Assembly: GCA_032207245.1 (NCBI GenBank)
Contig: CM063507.1
Coordinates: 96,161,406-96,225,405, forward strand
Source: Pardosa pseudoannulata
Lineage: Eukaryota > Arthropoda > Arachnida > Araneae > Lycosidae
Direction of reading: 5' to 3'
Length of the DNA stretch: 64,000 bases
Part shown: positions 12,769 through 24,940 of the stretch, in pieces
How positions within the stretch are numbered: the stretch's first letter is position 1
Layout: each line of letters opens with the position of its first letter
Notes under the pieces: generated by a model
What the model saw: only the letters and a program-made list of their open reading frames with translations
What the model was told of the DNA's origin: nothing
Databases searched by the model: none
Program-made: the position numbers and the translations under genes

Positions 12769-13844
12769 TTAATACGGAGTATGTCTCCCGGACGATGCAA
12801 TACAAGCGTTACAACGCCTACGCATGCTGAGTATCAGATTATCAATCTGATCTTGGGGAAAATTACACCACTCATCAAGCAATGCCCTCCGAAGTTCCGA
12901 TAGACAGTTGGGAGGGGGTTGACGGGCTGCAATTCGTCGGCCAAGCATGTCCCACACATGCTCTATTGGATTCAAGTCCGGTGAGTATGCTGGCCAATCC
13001 ATACGGGTGATATCCTCCGATTGAAGGCATTCGTCTACAATGTTTGCACGGTGAGGTCGGGCGTTGTCATCCATATACAGAAATTCAGGACCCATGGCGC
13101 CCGAAACAAACGTACATGTTGTTCCAGAATGACATCCCGATAGATGTGGCCTGTCATCGTTACACTCTGAACATGCAGGTCAGTTCTGGAACCAAGAATA
13201 ATTCCTCCCCAAACGAGCCATCCTGCACCACCGTAACGGTGTCGTTCAATGGTGTTCTCTTGGTGGTAACGGGTACCTGGCGCTCTCCATATGAAAGTCC
13301 GGCGAGAATCAGAATGTAAACTGAACCTGGACTCGTCGGAAAACATCACACAAGACCACTGTTGCGGTGTCCACAATGCATGCTCTCTAGCCCAGCATAA
13401 TCGCAGGCGACAGTGAGTTGCGGTAAGGGGAACACATCTGACAGGCCTACGAGCATATAGACCAATGTTCCCTAAGCGTCTGTACACGGTCTGCCTTGAA
13501 ACTGTCGTACCGGTAGCTGAAGAGAGCTGACGAGACAGGTCTGATGCTGTGCTCCGTCTGTTTCTTTTGGCAGTAACTGCCAAATACCGGTCATCATTCG
13601 GCGTAGTAACTCGGGGGCGACCTGTGCTGTAACATCTACTCACATTACCATCATGTTTGAATCGTTGCCAAAGCCTGGAGATGACACTCTGGGCGATTCC
13701 AAGTTCCTCGGATACTTCCAGCTGGGTACGTCCACATTCCAGTCGTCCGATAATTCTACCACGTAAAAAATCATCCAAATGCTTCCTTTGTGCCATAACT
13801 ATGCGGTTATTGCACTGAAAGGCTTTTAAAGCGCTTGTGAACAA
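12769..13844 (-). mobile_element. Tc1-like transposase (DD34E), one frameshift
   Basis: The minus strand encodes an almost complete Tc1-family transposase. It starts MFTSALKAFQCNNRIVMAQR (the family's usual start may be the internal MAQRK). The N-terminal paired helix-turn-helix region includes RLECGRTQLEVSEELGIAQS and the second DNA-binding half includes STGRPRVTTP. The catalytic domain has FSDESRF, YMDDNARPHRA and YSPDLNPIEHVWDMLG, with 34 residues between the last two acidic residues. One frame change near 13060-13095 separates the catalytic DDN motif from the upstream frame. All key residues survive, so this looks like the youngest transposase in the window. I could not define its inverted repeats. 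Confidence 0.9.
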
Positions 13845-13860
13845 TTTTACTTCTTTGCTA

Positions 13861-16040
13861 CCATTCCTTATATACCCCTTTCATACACTCTCGTCATTGT
13901 GACGTACTATCCGCGCCATCTGGTGGTTTCCTGCAATTTGCATATTCTTCTTCAAGATGTGTGTGATAATTTCTACAGGTGATAGTTTTAGTAGTTATGC
14001 AATTTCTTATCAAAGGAAAAATTGTATTTGTAACTAAAGCCAAGTGGCAAGTAGAGGGTCATGTAACCTGCCTCTACGTATGCATAGTTTTGTCTTACTT
14101 TATATAAATATATATGGGTTTGAATGAATGCTTTTATACATAGTCAAGTATTGCATCTAAACAAGAACTATTGTACATTTTGATTTCAGATTATCATGAA
14201 AGTATGTTATAATACTATGGTGAAACTCTATATGTAATTAGTTTTTAGAGCATTATCAAATTCTAATTTTTCCATTTAAAATAATTATTTAGAATATAGA
14301 ATTTAAAATGTAATTTTTAAATAATTTTTTAGCTTTATGTGAGTATTCGCTTTCTCCTGGTGCAAAATGCGTACGTAGTATATTTTACGCAGGTGTTTAA
14401 TTTAGCGGATGTTCATTATGGCAGCTGTTCTGTGAGAAGAATGTTTAGGACAGGATATGGTTGGTACTTTACATTGATTGTTCTAAGAGGGTTGATTTTA
14501 ATAAATTTATTAAAAGCTAGAAGTCGGAAATAATTTTTGAAGAAAATTGTCAATTCGTTCTAGAAAGTCGATAAAAAAAAAGAGTAAACTCAATAAGGAT
14601 GCAAAATATGCAAATATATGTGTCCATACATGCTTCCAGAAATTTCACACAAACATTAGAATAATTCCTCTAATTTTCTTGCTTTTTTTTTTTTAAAATT
14701 TTGTAATAAATAATATAATAATCTTTGTAAATATTTATCAACGCATATACATTTATTTAACTCTTCCACTTAATAGTTTAAAATAACTAGTATTTCACTT
14801 TATATTATTTCACTTTATATCACTTTATATGTATCTGTTCAAAATGCAGCGAAATTTAAAAAAAAGTACTTTACAATAAAAATATAGAAATAAATTAAAC
14901 ATAGGAAAATGTTTAAATTGACATATAGAACAATGCTAAAAATTTCAAGCAATTTAGATAGTTATAGAAAAAGAAATGGTAAGCAGAAAAGAAACAAAAA
15001 TTCTTCCTTTTATATTTGCTTAAAAGTAATGATTTTCCCTTAAAATAATTAAAATGTATTACCTACTCATTTATTGTAAGAATAAAGTTAATTCGTGAAA
15101 TATTTATTTCATTTCAGTTACCTTCATTTTCAGCTGTACAGTAATAAATAATCTTATCTATTACGTGAAACAATTTGAAAGGATGGAACATCGATTTCAA
15201 GTATGTCTGCCATTGCTTACTACTTCTAATTTTAAAGAAATTATTACAATTTTAGTGGAAAATTTATATGCTGCTACAGTTACAGCCTTCAATCATAAAA
15301 ACTTATGAGCTGTTTCCTATGATATTTTTTTTCGGTAGCAGTTGTTGAAAGAAATATCTCTAATTTAGGAGCACTAACACTTTAAGATTTTTTCTTTTAT
15401 AATCACTAGTGTTTGTGCACTGGAAGCAGAATTTATTATTATTATTATTATTATTATTTGTTTTTCTCAATGTGGTATGCTTAGCAGCGACATAGACAAA
15501 TCATCACTGCTAAGATTATTGGTTGCAAGAAAAAATATTAATTAAAAATTAATACAAAATGTGAATTAAAATTCTGCATATCTTTGTGTACATTTTAACG
15601 TCTGTTTAAGGAAACATATTTAAGTTTTCATCGCTTGTAACATTTTAATAATTCAATTTCATTATACATTTTTCTGTATAGAGTTCAAAATAAAGCAATA
15701 ACTATAAATACACAAAAAATGTGATTTAAAAGTTTATGGCCCCTTTAAAAATCACAGCTACCCTACTTTTAAATAAATTTTGTGACTAAAAATTATTTTT
15801 GTGATAATGCATATAAAGCACAAAATTATTCTGGTCATTTTTAAAATGTTTTCTTTTTCAAATTTTTATTTAAACAATTTTAAATTTTTTGTCTCATTTT
15901 AAAGAATTTTATATCTATTTCAGCATCTGTCCGAAACAATCGTCAATATCAGCATGCCATCGAACACGAAGTTGAAGCAGCAATTAAAAAAATAAACTTG
16001 TGAAGGTTCGTGAGGGTGGACATCTTCACCATAGTTAGGT
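13861..16040. other. AT-rich intergenic DNA
   Basis: No gene seen. It includes an interrupted ATT trinucleotide run at about 15434-15461 and possibly the 5' flank of the Tc1-like element at its left edge. Confidence 0.5.
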
Positions 16041-16045
16041 TTGGA

Positions 16046-16197
16046 GCTCTACTGTCAATTGCAACACGAGTGATAATGAGACCAGGACCCATTGATTAAA
16101 GCTGATTCCGAAGGGCTACAAGCATCCATTTCATAGGGGGATTTGAACGTAGGAACTACAGTACCGAAGGTCAGCACCTTAACCATTCGGCTGCAAT
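16046..16197 (-). repeat. tRNA-derived SINE, family A, copy 2
   Basis: The plus strand reads gctgattccgaagggctaca, gggatttgaacgtaggaact and taccgaaggtcagcacctta, matching the copies at 39015 and 39426. The reverse complement carries the tRNA-like A-box and B-box. It is diverged. Confidence 0.65.
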
Positions 16198-17777
16198 TCT
16201 ATTAATAAAATTAATGTAAATAACACTTGATGTCTTTGTCAATAAAGTTTGATTTGATTCCCTACTTTTTAAATGTTTTAATTATGCTTTAATCATGTTG
16301 AATATTTATTTACTTAAATGTAAATATTTTTACAGGACATATACAACTTAAGAAAGAATTTTTCATTCTGATTTTAAAAGAAATGTAAAATTTTAATTTT
16401 TGTGGTACTTAGGAAATAAATGAAATTTACATTAAGTAATAGAGTGCTAAAATGTTTATTTGTAAGTCTAAAATATTTGTAATTAAAAGTTAAAGATAAG
16501 AATTTAAATTTTGGTTTTTGAAACATTTATTTATAGTTTACATTTAGTACCATAACAGTCTAAATTAAGGTATGCTTGCTTTATCCTTTAAAAGAGAAGA
16601 TATATTTCATTCAGAAATTGTTGAAATATACTTCTTAAAACAATGTTAAAAATATTTACAATTATCACAGATTATATTACAAAGATTCTATAATTCTATT
16701 TTTCATGTCAGGTACAGATAATTTTTCACAGATGAATTACATGATTGAAGTGTGTATATTTTTTTTCATCTGATATATACTGGTTTTAAATTACATTTTT
16801 GTTTGGATATTGGATTATTGCTTTGAAGAACAGAGAAAAACAATAAAAATGTTTTAAGATGTGCAAAGTAACGCTTTAAAAAAGATTAGTTTCTGATATA
16901 TAGTGAAATTTTTATGAAGGTACTTTGCTGTATTTTCAAATTCTCTTCTATTCAACAAGATAATTTTTGTATTCATTTATTGAACTAAAGCACTGGTTTT
17001 TATTCTTACTAAAATTTCAGTATTAAGCTGAATATGAAATAATAAGTTAAAATTGTTATTATATTTTTTACTTGCAATACTGCAAGAAAAAATTATTTGA
17101 AATGTTTTTGAAATATGCTTTTGAATTAAAACATACAAATTACTTAAATAGACAACATTAAGAAAATTAAACTATTATTTTATAATTATTCCTTTTTTAG
17201 TTGTAATATTGCAAGATAATTTTTAAATATGCTTTTTAATTAAAGAAATTCAAATTTTGTTAAATAAATAGTCTTGAGAAAACTAAACTATTATTTTATA
17301 GAAATATTTGCTGAGGTATATAATGGGTTGGGTTTGGAACGCTACAGTACATTTGCAGTACAAGATAACATTTTTTTTAAACATACACTCTCAAAAAGTA
17401 AAAAACAAGGTCGCTATACTCAAGAAAAATATGAAAAATCTTAAAAATTCCAATATTTTTAAATAAACTAGGAGAAATCTGGATAATTTCTGAATTATAA
17501 CAAAAAGGTTTAGAAAACAGTTATAAACCTTTTTTTTTAATTTCCATGTTTATAAATTAAAACTGTATATAATTTCACACAAAAATGGTTACGGATTTAA
17601 GTTTCTTTTATTTTAGAACTTTATTTTAGAATATTTTACTCTAAAAATTCAATTTTAATTCAAGGAAATGTAGCCAATTTCTGGACAGAAATTTTTTTAA
17701 AACATTAAAAAACAGAGAATTAAATAATTTAAAAGCAATTAATAATAAATCTAACAGGTCACCCATTTATTCAACGT
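16198..17777. other. AT-rich intergenic DNA
   Basis: Long A/T-rich stretch without coding signature or recognised repeat. Confidence 0.5.
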
Positions 17778-17844
17778 ATCGGGAAATAATTGGTAACATA
17801 TCGGGAAATAATTGGCAATATATCGGGAAATGATTGGTACTAAG
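17778..17844 (+). repeat. 22-bp minisatellite running into the assembly gap
   Basis: Three tandem units, each beginning ATCGGGAAATAATTGG with small changes, at 17778-17799, 17800-17821 and 17822-17843. The array stops at the gap, so its true length is unknown. Confidence 0.85.
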
Positions 17845-17944
17845 NNNNNNNNNNNNNNNNNNNNNNNNNNNNNNNNNNNNNNNNNNNNNNNNNNNNNNNN
17901 NNNNNNNNNNNNNNNNNNNNNNNNNNNNNNNNNNNNNNNNNNNN
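17845..17944. other. Assembly gap, 100 N
   Basis: Exactly 100 unknown bases, a conventional placeholder size; the real gap length is not known. Confidence 0.99.
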
Positions 17945-18036
17945 CGTCAGCATAAGGTACTAGTGGATTTACATCTGATCGCGGAATGTCGTTGATAAAA
18001 ATATTGAAAATAGTTTGTTCTAAAATTGAGCCCTAT
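17945..18036 (-). pseudogene. LINE reverse-transcriptase fragment at gap edge
   Basis: Minus-strand translation gives GSILEQTIFNIFINDIP, then RSDVNPLVPYAD. This is the jockey-type reverse-transcriptase block (GS-LGP-LFNIFINDIP leading to the YADD active site). The sequence enters the gap at YAD, so the catalytic DD itself is missing or unsequenced. A stop lies just upstream, so the copy is probably dead. Confidence 0.7.
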
Positions 18037-18087
18037 TGGACTCAATTTTTAATTCAAAGTTCAACGGTATCGCCAGTGTAAGATTAA

Positions 18088-18312
18088 CCCTTTAGTGGGG
18101 TATTTATTTCTCACTCCAAGTTTCCAAACAGAACTGCTAATTTTATTCAATCGATCGAACCATAAATGACAACGAAAAATCGAAGAGGGAATTAGTCTTC
18201 CCATCATTCCAATAGCAAGACCAATATATTAGAATGGGTTTTGCGCTTACCACAAGTGTGTTTTGTAAGATCGTGTAGATGGGAAGTAATCTTCCCACGG
18301 CCCACGAAAGGG
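18088..18312. mobile_element. piggyBac-like MITE, 225 bp
   Basis: The left end CCCTTTAGTGGG follows TTAA; the reverse complement of the right end is CCCTTTCGTGGG, followed by CTAA (a decayed TTAA). Short size and CCCTTT termini at TTAA are typical of non-autonomous piggyBac elements. There is no coding capacity. Confidence 0.65.
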
Positions 18313-18766
18313 CTAAACAAGATGGAGGCCCTTAGGCAGTTGGAATCTCGCGGACTGATACCTAATAATTTTACAAATATGATTTTATTACACAACAGTT
18401 TTAGGAATGTAATTTTATCGCACAAATTAATAAATTATCAACAAATTAATATAATATACTAATTAAGAAATGTTAATTAATAAGAAAACTATTATGCAAA
18501 TCCATATAGGTGTTAAATGATAAACATCGTATTAATGTTATTATAATAAAAATGTTAATGTAGAAAAACTGGTATATATTACTACAAATACCAAATGCAA
18601 TACATGTGTACATGTGAAAATATTTCATATTTATTGTAAATTGTGCCCCGACATTGTTTAGTTTGTAGGAATAGGTTCCTGTATTCAGTAAGATTTATTA
18701 CTACTGCCGTCAAACAATTTTTTGTTTTTACCAAAATTTCTTCACTTAAGGATTTCCTTGTATGTG

Positions 18767-18768
<2 letters not shown>

Positions 18769-18825
<57 letters not shown>

Positions 18826-18841
18826 ATATACATTTATATAC

Positions 18842-18878
<37 letters not shown>
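18769..18878. repeat. (TCTA)n/(TA)n microsatellite
   Basis: Same position in the composite repeat as 5247-5283 and 6151-6308 of copy 1. Confidence 0.95.
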
Positions 18879-18881
<3 letters not shown>

Positions 18882-19791
18882 GGTGTCCCCGAAGTCCGTG
18901 TACAAACTTGGATGGGAGGTAGAGAACATTGTGAGGAGCCAAAATGACATAGGAAAGCATGGGCGGAAAGCAATAGGTGGCGCTATACGCGACCTCTCAA
19001 GTTCTGCACGTATGGTTTCCTCAGTTCAGACACAGACAGCGTCGATGAACGTGAATAATTTTAAGAACGCCGAGTTGGCAGATATCCATTTCATCTACGG
19101 TCTAGCCAACGGAAATGGAAGTGCTGCTGTTCAGTTGTATCAGGAAAGGTATCCATGAGGCGGCAACCGAATCATCAAATGTTCAACCGGGTGCATCAGA
19201 ACCTCGCGGAACATGGATTCACCAGAGCAGCGATTGAACGTTCTGGACGGCCACGAACATCACGAACACTCGTACTCGAAGAGGGTGTGTTCGTGAGCAT
19301 TTGGACCGGAGATTTCCAAACAGGTGGATTGGGTGTGGTGGCCCCGGCGCTTGGCCTTCCTGATCCCCTGATGTATCTGTTCTGTATTTTTTTTTTCTAT
19401 GGGGTGCCATGAAGAGCCTTTTGTATGATACGTCCGTCAATTCTGCAATGGACCTGGTGGCATGGATATCCATTGCTGCTTCTACGATCCGTGATACTCC
19501 CTGCATTTTCGAAAATGTCCTCCAACCATGTCGCGTCGGTGTCGTACGTGCATTTATGCCAATGGCAGCAATTTCGAAAACCTCCTGTAATACTTTTTAA
19601 TTATTATTATTGTTGTTTTTTGTATAATAAAGCGTTTTACACTACATTCTGTGTGTGTGTCCTTATTGTCTTTGTGTCTCTTTATCTCGTAAGGGTTATG
19701 TTTCCGCCTATGCTTTACTATGTAATTATGACTCCTCACGAAGTTCTCTACCTCCCCTCCAAGTTTGTACACGGACTTCGGGGACACCCTG
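18879..19791 (+). mobile_element. Internally deleted mariner-like element
   Basis: Inverted ends begin CAGGGTGTCCCCGAAGTCCG and continue for several tens of bases (TGTACAAACTTGGA against its right-end counterpart), flanked by TA on both sides. The interior keeps an N-terminal helix-turn-helix domain of DUF4817 type (ADIHFIYGLANGNGSAAVQL, then YQERYP and FNRVHQNLAEHGF). It also keeps the transposase tail (MKSLLYDTSVNSAMDLVAWI, then ISIAASTIRDTP). The whole DDE catalytic core between them is gone, leaving 913 bp. Confidence 0.8.
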
Positions 19792-19811
19792 TATATACAC
19801 ACAAGTATATA

Positions 19812-20997
19812 CACTCAAGAGCCAAAACATTATGACCACCCCTCTATTTTGCAATGAACTCGCCTGGATGACGTGGAAGGCACGTGGTATTTAACTGCTG
19901 CTGGAGAGTCTGAAGAATCATTCTTTCATTTACTTTTGTGTGAGATGGGAAAGTCTGCGGATCTAAGCGATTTTCATAGATGGAAGATTGTAATGGCTCG
20001 GAACGAGTATTTCCGAAACTGCAAGACTCGTGGGTTGTTCGAGATCTACAGTTGTTAGTACTTACGCAAAGTGGATGAATAACGGTGAAACCAACAATAG
20101 ACGACATGGTGTTGGACGTTCACATGTTATCAAAGAAAAAGATCGTCGGAGACTGTGTCGCAAGGTGAAGCAAAACCGGAGCCAGACAGTGGCTCAGCTG
20201 ACAACCCAATACAGTGCAGGGCCAAGTAAAATAGTATCGGAGCACACTGTTCAGCGCACACTTGTGGAGATGGGGCTACACAGCAAAGGTCCCACTCGTG
20301 TGCATTTGCTGACCAAGCGTCATCGCCACTGCGCCTACGCTGGGCCCGGGAACATCGCGACTGGTCCATGGATCAGTGGGAAAGAGTTGCCTGGTTAGAT
20401 TAATCACGGTTTGTCATTCATCACGCCGATGGCCGTGTCAGGATACGCCGTCTTCCTGGCGAACAGTTGCTCTCTCAATCTACAATAGGTTATACACAGG
20501 CCGGTGGTGGCGGTATTATGCTTTGGGGGACGTTCTCTTGGGCGTCTCTGGGACCCGTGGTTGTGGTACAGCATACCATGAATGCTACAGGGTATCTGAA
20601 CATTATGACGGACCAGTTGCACCCTTACATGGCCTGTTTTTCCAGCTGGAAAAAGAATGTTCTAACAGGACAATCCCCAGTGTCACAAGGCTAAAATTGT
20701 GTTGGAGTGGTTCCAGGAACAGGATGCTGAATTCCAGTTAATGTCCTGGCCGCCTGACCCACAATCCGACAGGACACATTTGGGACGTCATGGGACTGCA
20801 GCTCAGAGTTCAAAGACCACCGATTAGCAATATCTCGGATTTGCGTAACCGTTGCTTAAACATCTGGTACAATCTGTCTTCGGCCATCAACCAAGAACTT
20901 GTGGCATCCATGCCAAGGCTGGTTGAAACTGTGTTGAGTGCCAAAGGTGGGCCAACTAGTTATTGACAGGTGGTCATAATGTTTTGGCTCTTGAGTG
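19812..20997 (+). mobile_element. Tc1/mariner element of DD36E type, copy 2
   Basis: Same TA-flanked inverted repeats as copy 1. This copy retains the QRTLVEMGLHSKGPTR segment lost from copy 1, but has a stop at 20400 (GLD to stop) just before the catalytic SDESRF position, several frame changes, and a loss around 20757 that damages the SPDLNPIEH motif. The two copies decayed independently after the host repeat duplicated. Neither can make transposase. Confidence 0.88.
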
Positions 20998-21556
20998 TAT
21001 ACTTATACATATATGCATATATACATACTTATATATACGTATATATATATATGCATACATGCTTACATATATATATGTAATGCATCAAAATTATTAGACT
21101 TTAATATCTCCTAAAAAATCTCCTCTGTCCGATTCCTATTCTTTCAAATCTATTTTCCCAGCCATAAATGTCTTAATTAAAGTAGTGCCCTCAACTTAAA
21201 ATTCTTCCAACCCATTTTCTAAAGCTCCTTTTACAATAAATGCAAATTTTCTGCCCACTCTCCATATTTTCCAACTGTCCCCGGTTAACTTTTCAATTAT
21301 CTAAATTCCTTTCACTGTTGAGAGCACTGATTAAGCTAATTTCTATGGGAATGACATTCCGCCCTGCGTTGCTCGCTCTGGGGTCCAACCCTGTTCCAGC
21401 ACATGTTCTCATGGTCATTCTCTAATCTGCTGCTGACTGTTCAAGATGCCAATGTTAGATGCTCTTGAATAACATTTAAATTATATGCGGATTTGTGTGC
21501 TTCTCTTCAATGTGGCCCGATTGCATATTACTTCAATAGTTTAGCTCAGGGATAGG

Positions 21557-22028
21557 CAAACTAAGGCCCGCGGGCCAATTGTGGTCCACTGGATGGTTTT
21601 ATCCGGCCCCCAGACAGAAACATATTAATTACAGCATTTTCCTTCTTTTTACTTATGCAAAAGTTATAGCACTTAATATAAATTCATAGTCAGTAAATTT
21701 AAACTCTTGTTTTTATATTTTAAAATTTTAAAGTAATAAAAAATAAAAACATTTATAATTTTATACATATTCATTACACTACCTTCCTTTTTTTACTGAA
21801 GCACAAGTGTTAACCCATTCTCAATAAAAATTCTTAATATATTTTGCAAATGCAAAAATAAATATATAAAATATTTTACTCTCAAGTAAATTTTTGCCTA
21901 TACAAGAAAAGCATTTTTAAATGACCTCTTTTAAATATAAATGAAACTTCTCAACTATTTCATAATCTGTAGAGAGCTGAATAGAGCCTCTAAGGGGGTG
22001 CATCTAGCCTGTAGCATCAGTTTGCCCA
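21557..22028. mobile_element. hAT-like MITE interrupted by a Helitron
   Basis: Left end CAGGGATAGGCAAACTAAGG; the right end CAGTTTGCCCA stops where the Helitron begins. After the Helitron, TCTCTG (23205-23210) completes a terminus close to the expected TCCCTG. The left end sits at the same point of the composite repeat as the MITE at 8076, yet the interiors do not match. No target duplication was found on the right. Confidence 0.55.
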
Positions 22029-23204
22029 TCCCCTATATAATAATAGCCTAAGTTGTCTGTCCGTGAATTTCTCAAGCGGTTGTACCTGGAATGCATACAG
22101 GCATCCATATTGGATTTTTCATGAGTTAGGGTTAGCAAAATTGAAAGCAAGTTCGAAATCCACCCCATCCCCGTTTTCGAGCGTTTAATGCTATTATTTC
22201 AAGCCTTATCCTTCCTCTTATTCTATACGAAATTCATTCTTGATAGGATGGCAAATAAGGGAGAGTAATATTTAAATTAGTGGACTGTTTGTACTTGAAC
22301 CTTCATATATTCTAATTAGTTTACTCACAACGTGCAGCCATTGTATGTTTGGTAGAATGTCCTCCCACTTGATCATCGTACTTCTTGGGTTGACGGTTCT
22401 ATCCCCGACGCAGCCAAATTTTATAAATGTCTAATAAATTTAATATTTTCTGCTTTTTCTTTTAAATTCTTATTCCAAAAGTTGTTTTATTATTTTTAAA
22501 ATAAATTTTTACTATTTTTTCAACATTTTATAATTTTTATTTTATATTCAATTCACGTATTGCTTTACCAATGTCCCTGACCATATAAACATTTCCTGTT
22601 GTGTATCCTTAAACTTTCTTCTTATAATGTAATAATAGCCTAAGTTATCTGCCTGACTGTCCTCGAAGTTATGAAGCTGTTGGACCTGGAAGGGATAAAG
22701 CATCCATATTGGATTTTTGATGAGTTAGGGTTTGCAAAATTCAAAGCGAGTAAAGTTTATCTTTTCCTAAACTATAGATCCGATTCTGAAGTAAATTGGT
22801 ATGAATAAGCTTTGTATCACAGCAAAAAATACTGTCATCTTTAAAACATTCGAATTTATCACATAATAAATAGGTAAAAATAACAATTTTTTTTCTAGCA
22901 TTATGACTTCATTCCTTTAACCCTCTCATTTAATCATTTCTTATTTTAAATTATTTAAATATTTTCTGCATTATTTTCATACGTTTTATCACTAAACTTA
23001 GATATTACATAAATAATTTTCTTTTTTATTTGACTTAAATAATAGATTAAGTACATATGTGATAATTTTAATAGATTATTTTTGTTGAAAGGTAATTCTC
23101 AGCCAAAAAAACAAACCATTTTTTTACCTGCCTCATAGGGTTCTTTACAATTCTGGAAAATTAAAAATTTTACTGATCCCGTCATATGACGGGCTATATG
23201 CTAG
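22029..23204 (+). mobile_element. Non-autonomous Helitron, copy 1 (composite)
   Basis: Starts TCCCCTATATAATAATAGCC after an A, and ends with the hairpin CCCGTCATATGACGGG followed by CTATATGCTAG before a T. These are the Helitron hallmarks: TC start, 3' hairpin, CTRR end, A/T target, no duplication. A second 5'-end-like segment (taataatagcctaagttatc at about 22630) shows it is two fused copies. A tRNA-like module (GGTTGACGGTTCTATCCCC near 22392) and the tail of a BEL/Pao-derived segment are inside. Confidence 0.85.
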
Positions 23205-23210
23205 TCTCTG

Positions 23211-23853
23211 ATATATAAGCTCAAAAGTTTGAGGAATGATTTATAACAATAACAGTAGAACTTGTGCCTTGTGAGCAATGACATGTGCATCTATACAAGA
23301 GTTGCACACTACTGACAATGTGCATTTATGAAAAAAGAACTGATATGTTAACAAATACACAGAAGATGTACAGCTCTTTTGATGTATATTAAATACAAGT
23401 CAGGACTTTGGGAAAGCCTTTTGCTGTGTAGGGCATAATTATTGCATGGGCACCCAGGAAACAGAAATTTTAGGGAAGCAAGATTCCTTACATGATTTAT
23501 GTTAATGATGTATATACATTTTTTAGACACTTTGATTTTTTTTTATTATTTCAATCAGCACTTACATGTAAGCTTATGTGTTTGTTTAACATGGAAAAAA
23601 AAAAGTTAAAAAAAAAATAATGTGGGGGCATTAGTCTGAACATCGATGCAGAAATTGTTGACCATTTTTATTATAGTAGTATCATATAGGCAGTCAACAT
23701 TATGTCCTAGAAAAACACAAAAAGGATCCTTATAATTTAGAAGCAGGGACAAAGAAGATGACACCCAAGCTTGGCCCACCACCTCTAGAGGTATGTTTGG
23801 GAACTTGGAGGATATTTGCGATCATAAACCTATTTTACATGCTCCAGCCACTA
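23211..23853. other. Intergenic DNA, nothing recognised
   Basis: No coding signature or repeat family identified; short A-runs only. Confidence 0.5.
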
Positions 23854-23857
23854 TTAA

Positions 23858-24936
23858 CCCTTTTGCGCCTACTATCACATATACATGCCAGCAAGAAATG
23901 CGCTTATTTCCCGGCCGTCACACTGGCGTGCCAGAGCATTTTCTCGTTCCCCCCCGACTGTCACATATGTGTGCCAGTGTTGTGGAACGTTTTAAAACTA
24001 TAAGTTTTGACACAAGATGGCATTGTATGTCCCTATGGATTTAGATACATGTAGATTTGACCTTGTACTCAATAGGAGAGTAGTATGATACACATACAAG
24101 TGGTTTTTGATTATATAAACATGAGGGAAAAGGAATGTTTCCAATTGACATGTTTTATGACGGCTCTTTAAATTCCCACGTGGTGTTTGTTTATGTAAGC
24201 AGGGGAGTTTTATTTTTGCTAAAGCGTTGTGTATTTTGGTTTGCAGTCCAGTTTTTAGTACAGAAATAGATCTGACAGACTTGATTTATTTTTCTCTTTT
24301 TATTGTTAGATTTTCGAAGTGTCGAAAGTGTTTAACTGAGCTTGAAATAGCTGAAATGACGCGAAATATTTCAGATTTTCATTCTGAAACAGATTAGGAT
24401 ATTAGTAATAGTGACACTATAATATATTCTAATTGTTCATAATGGATCTAGTGATTCTAATGTTGAGGAGGACATTTCTGACAAACATAATGACGATACT
24501 TCGTTTTTTCACATTCCAGAAAAATCCTCCAAAACGGCAAATGAGTTACTTTGAGTGTAAGGACTGTAAAGTAGGATTGTTTGTAGATAACTGTTTTTAA
24601 AAATTTTCATACAAAAAAATAATTTTAAATAATATAGTATTCAGTTTTGTAATGTTAAAAGTCATTAAATAGTAAGTAAAGAATGAAAAAAAAGGTGTAA
24701 AATATATATTTAAATAAGAAATAGACTAAGTAAATAAAGTATCTATAAACATATATTATAAATCCCATTCCATTTAAATACTTTACTCAGCATTATTAAA
24801 TAACACGTTGCTACTTCGTTAATTTCATGAATTTAGGCTTAATAGCATAAAACCCTCCGGCCCAGGATACACACTTGCGAAAGTGACTGCCGGCCTCAGA
24901 GAAAAGCGCACGTTTATGCTTCCCGTCGCGAAAGGG
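23858..24936 (+). mobile_element. piggyBac-derived element, 1.08 kb, copy 1
   Basis: Flanked by TTAA; ends CCCTTTTGCGCC and, reversed, CCCTTTCGCGAC. The interior has the start of a piggyBac transposase (CLTELEIAEMTRNISDFHSE) and its C-terminal zinc-finger start (MSYFECKDCKVGLFVDNCF), but the catalytic domain between is absent. Size and structure match the copy at 42604, so this is an amplified deletion derivative. Stops and a frame change are present. Confidence 0.85.
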
Positions 24937-24940
24937 TTAA

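Larger units (their letters stand above)
18516..21549 (+). repeat. Composite repeat, copy 2
   Basis: Second copy of the unit at 4992-8068, sharing its left flank, the TCTA microsatellite, the Tc1-like insertion and the right flank. In place of the hAT-like element of copy 1, this copy has an internally deleted mariner-like element between the microsatellite and the Tc1 element. Confidence 0.7.

Noticed and set aside
12540..14110. Full boundaries for the DD34E Tc1-like element
   Set aside because: I could not find convincing matching inverted repeats, so only the transposase extent is reported.
17778..17844. CRISPR-like array
   Set aside because: Units are directly tandem with no spacers, in a eukaryotic setting; it is a minisatellite.
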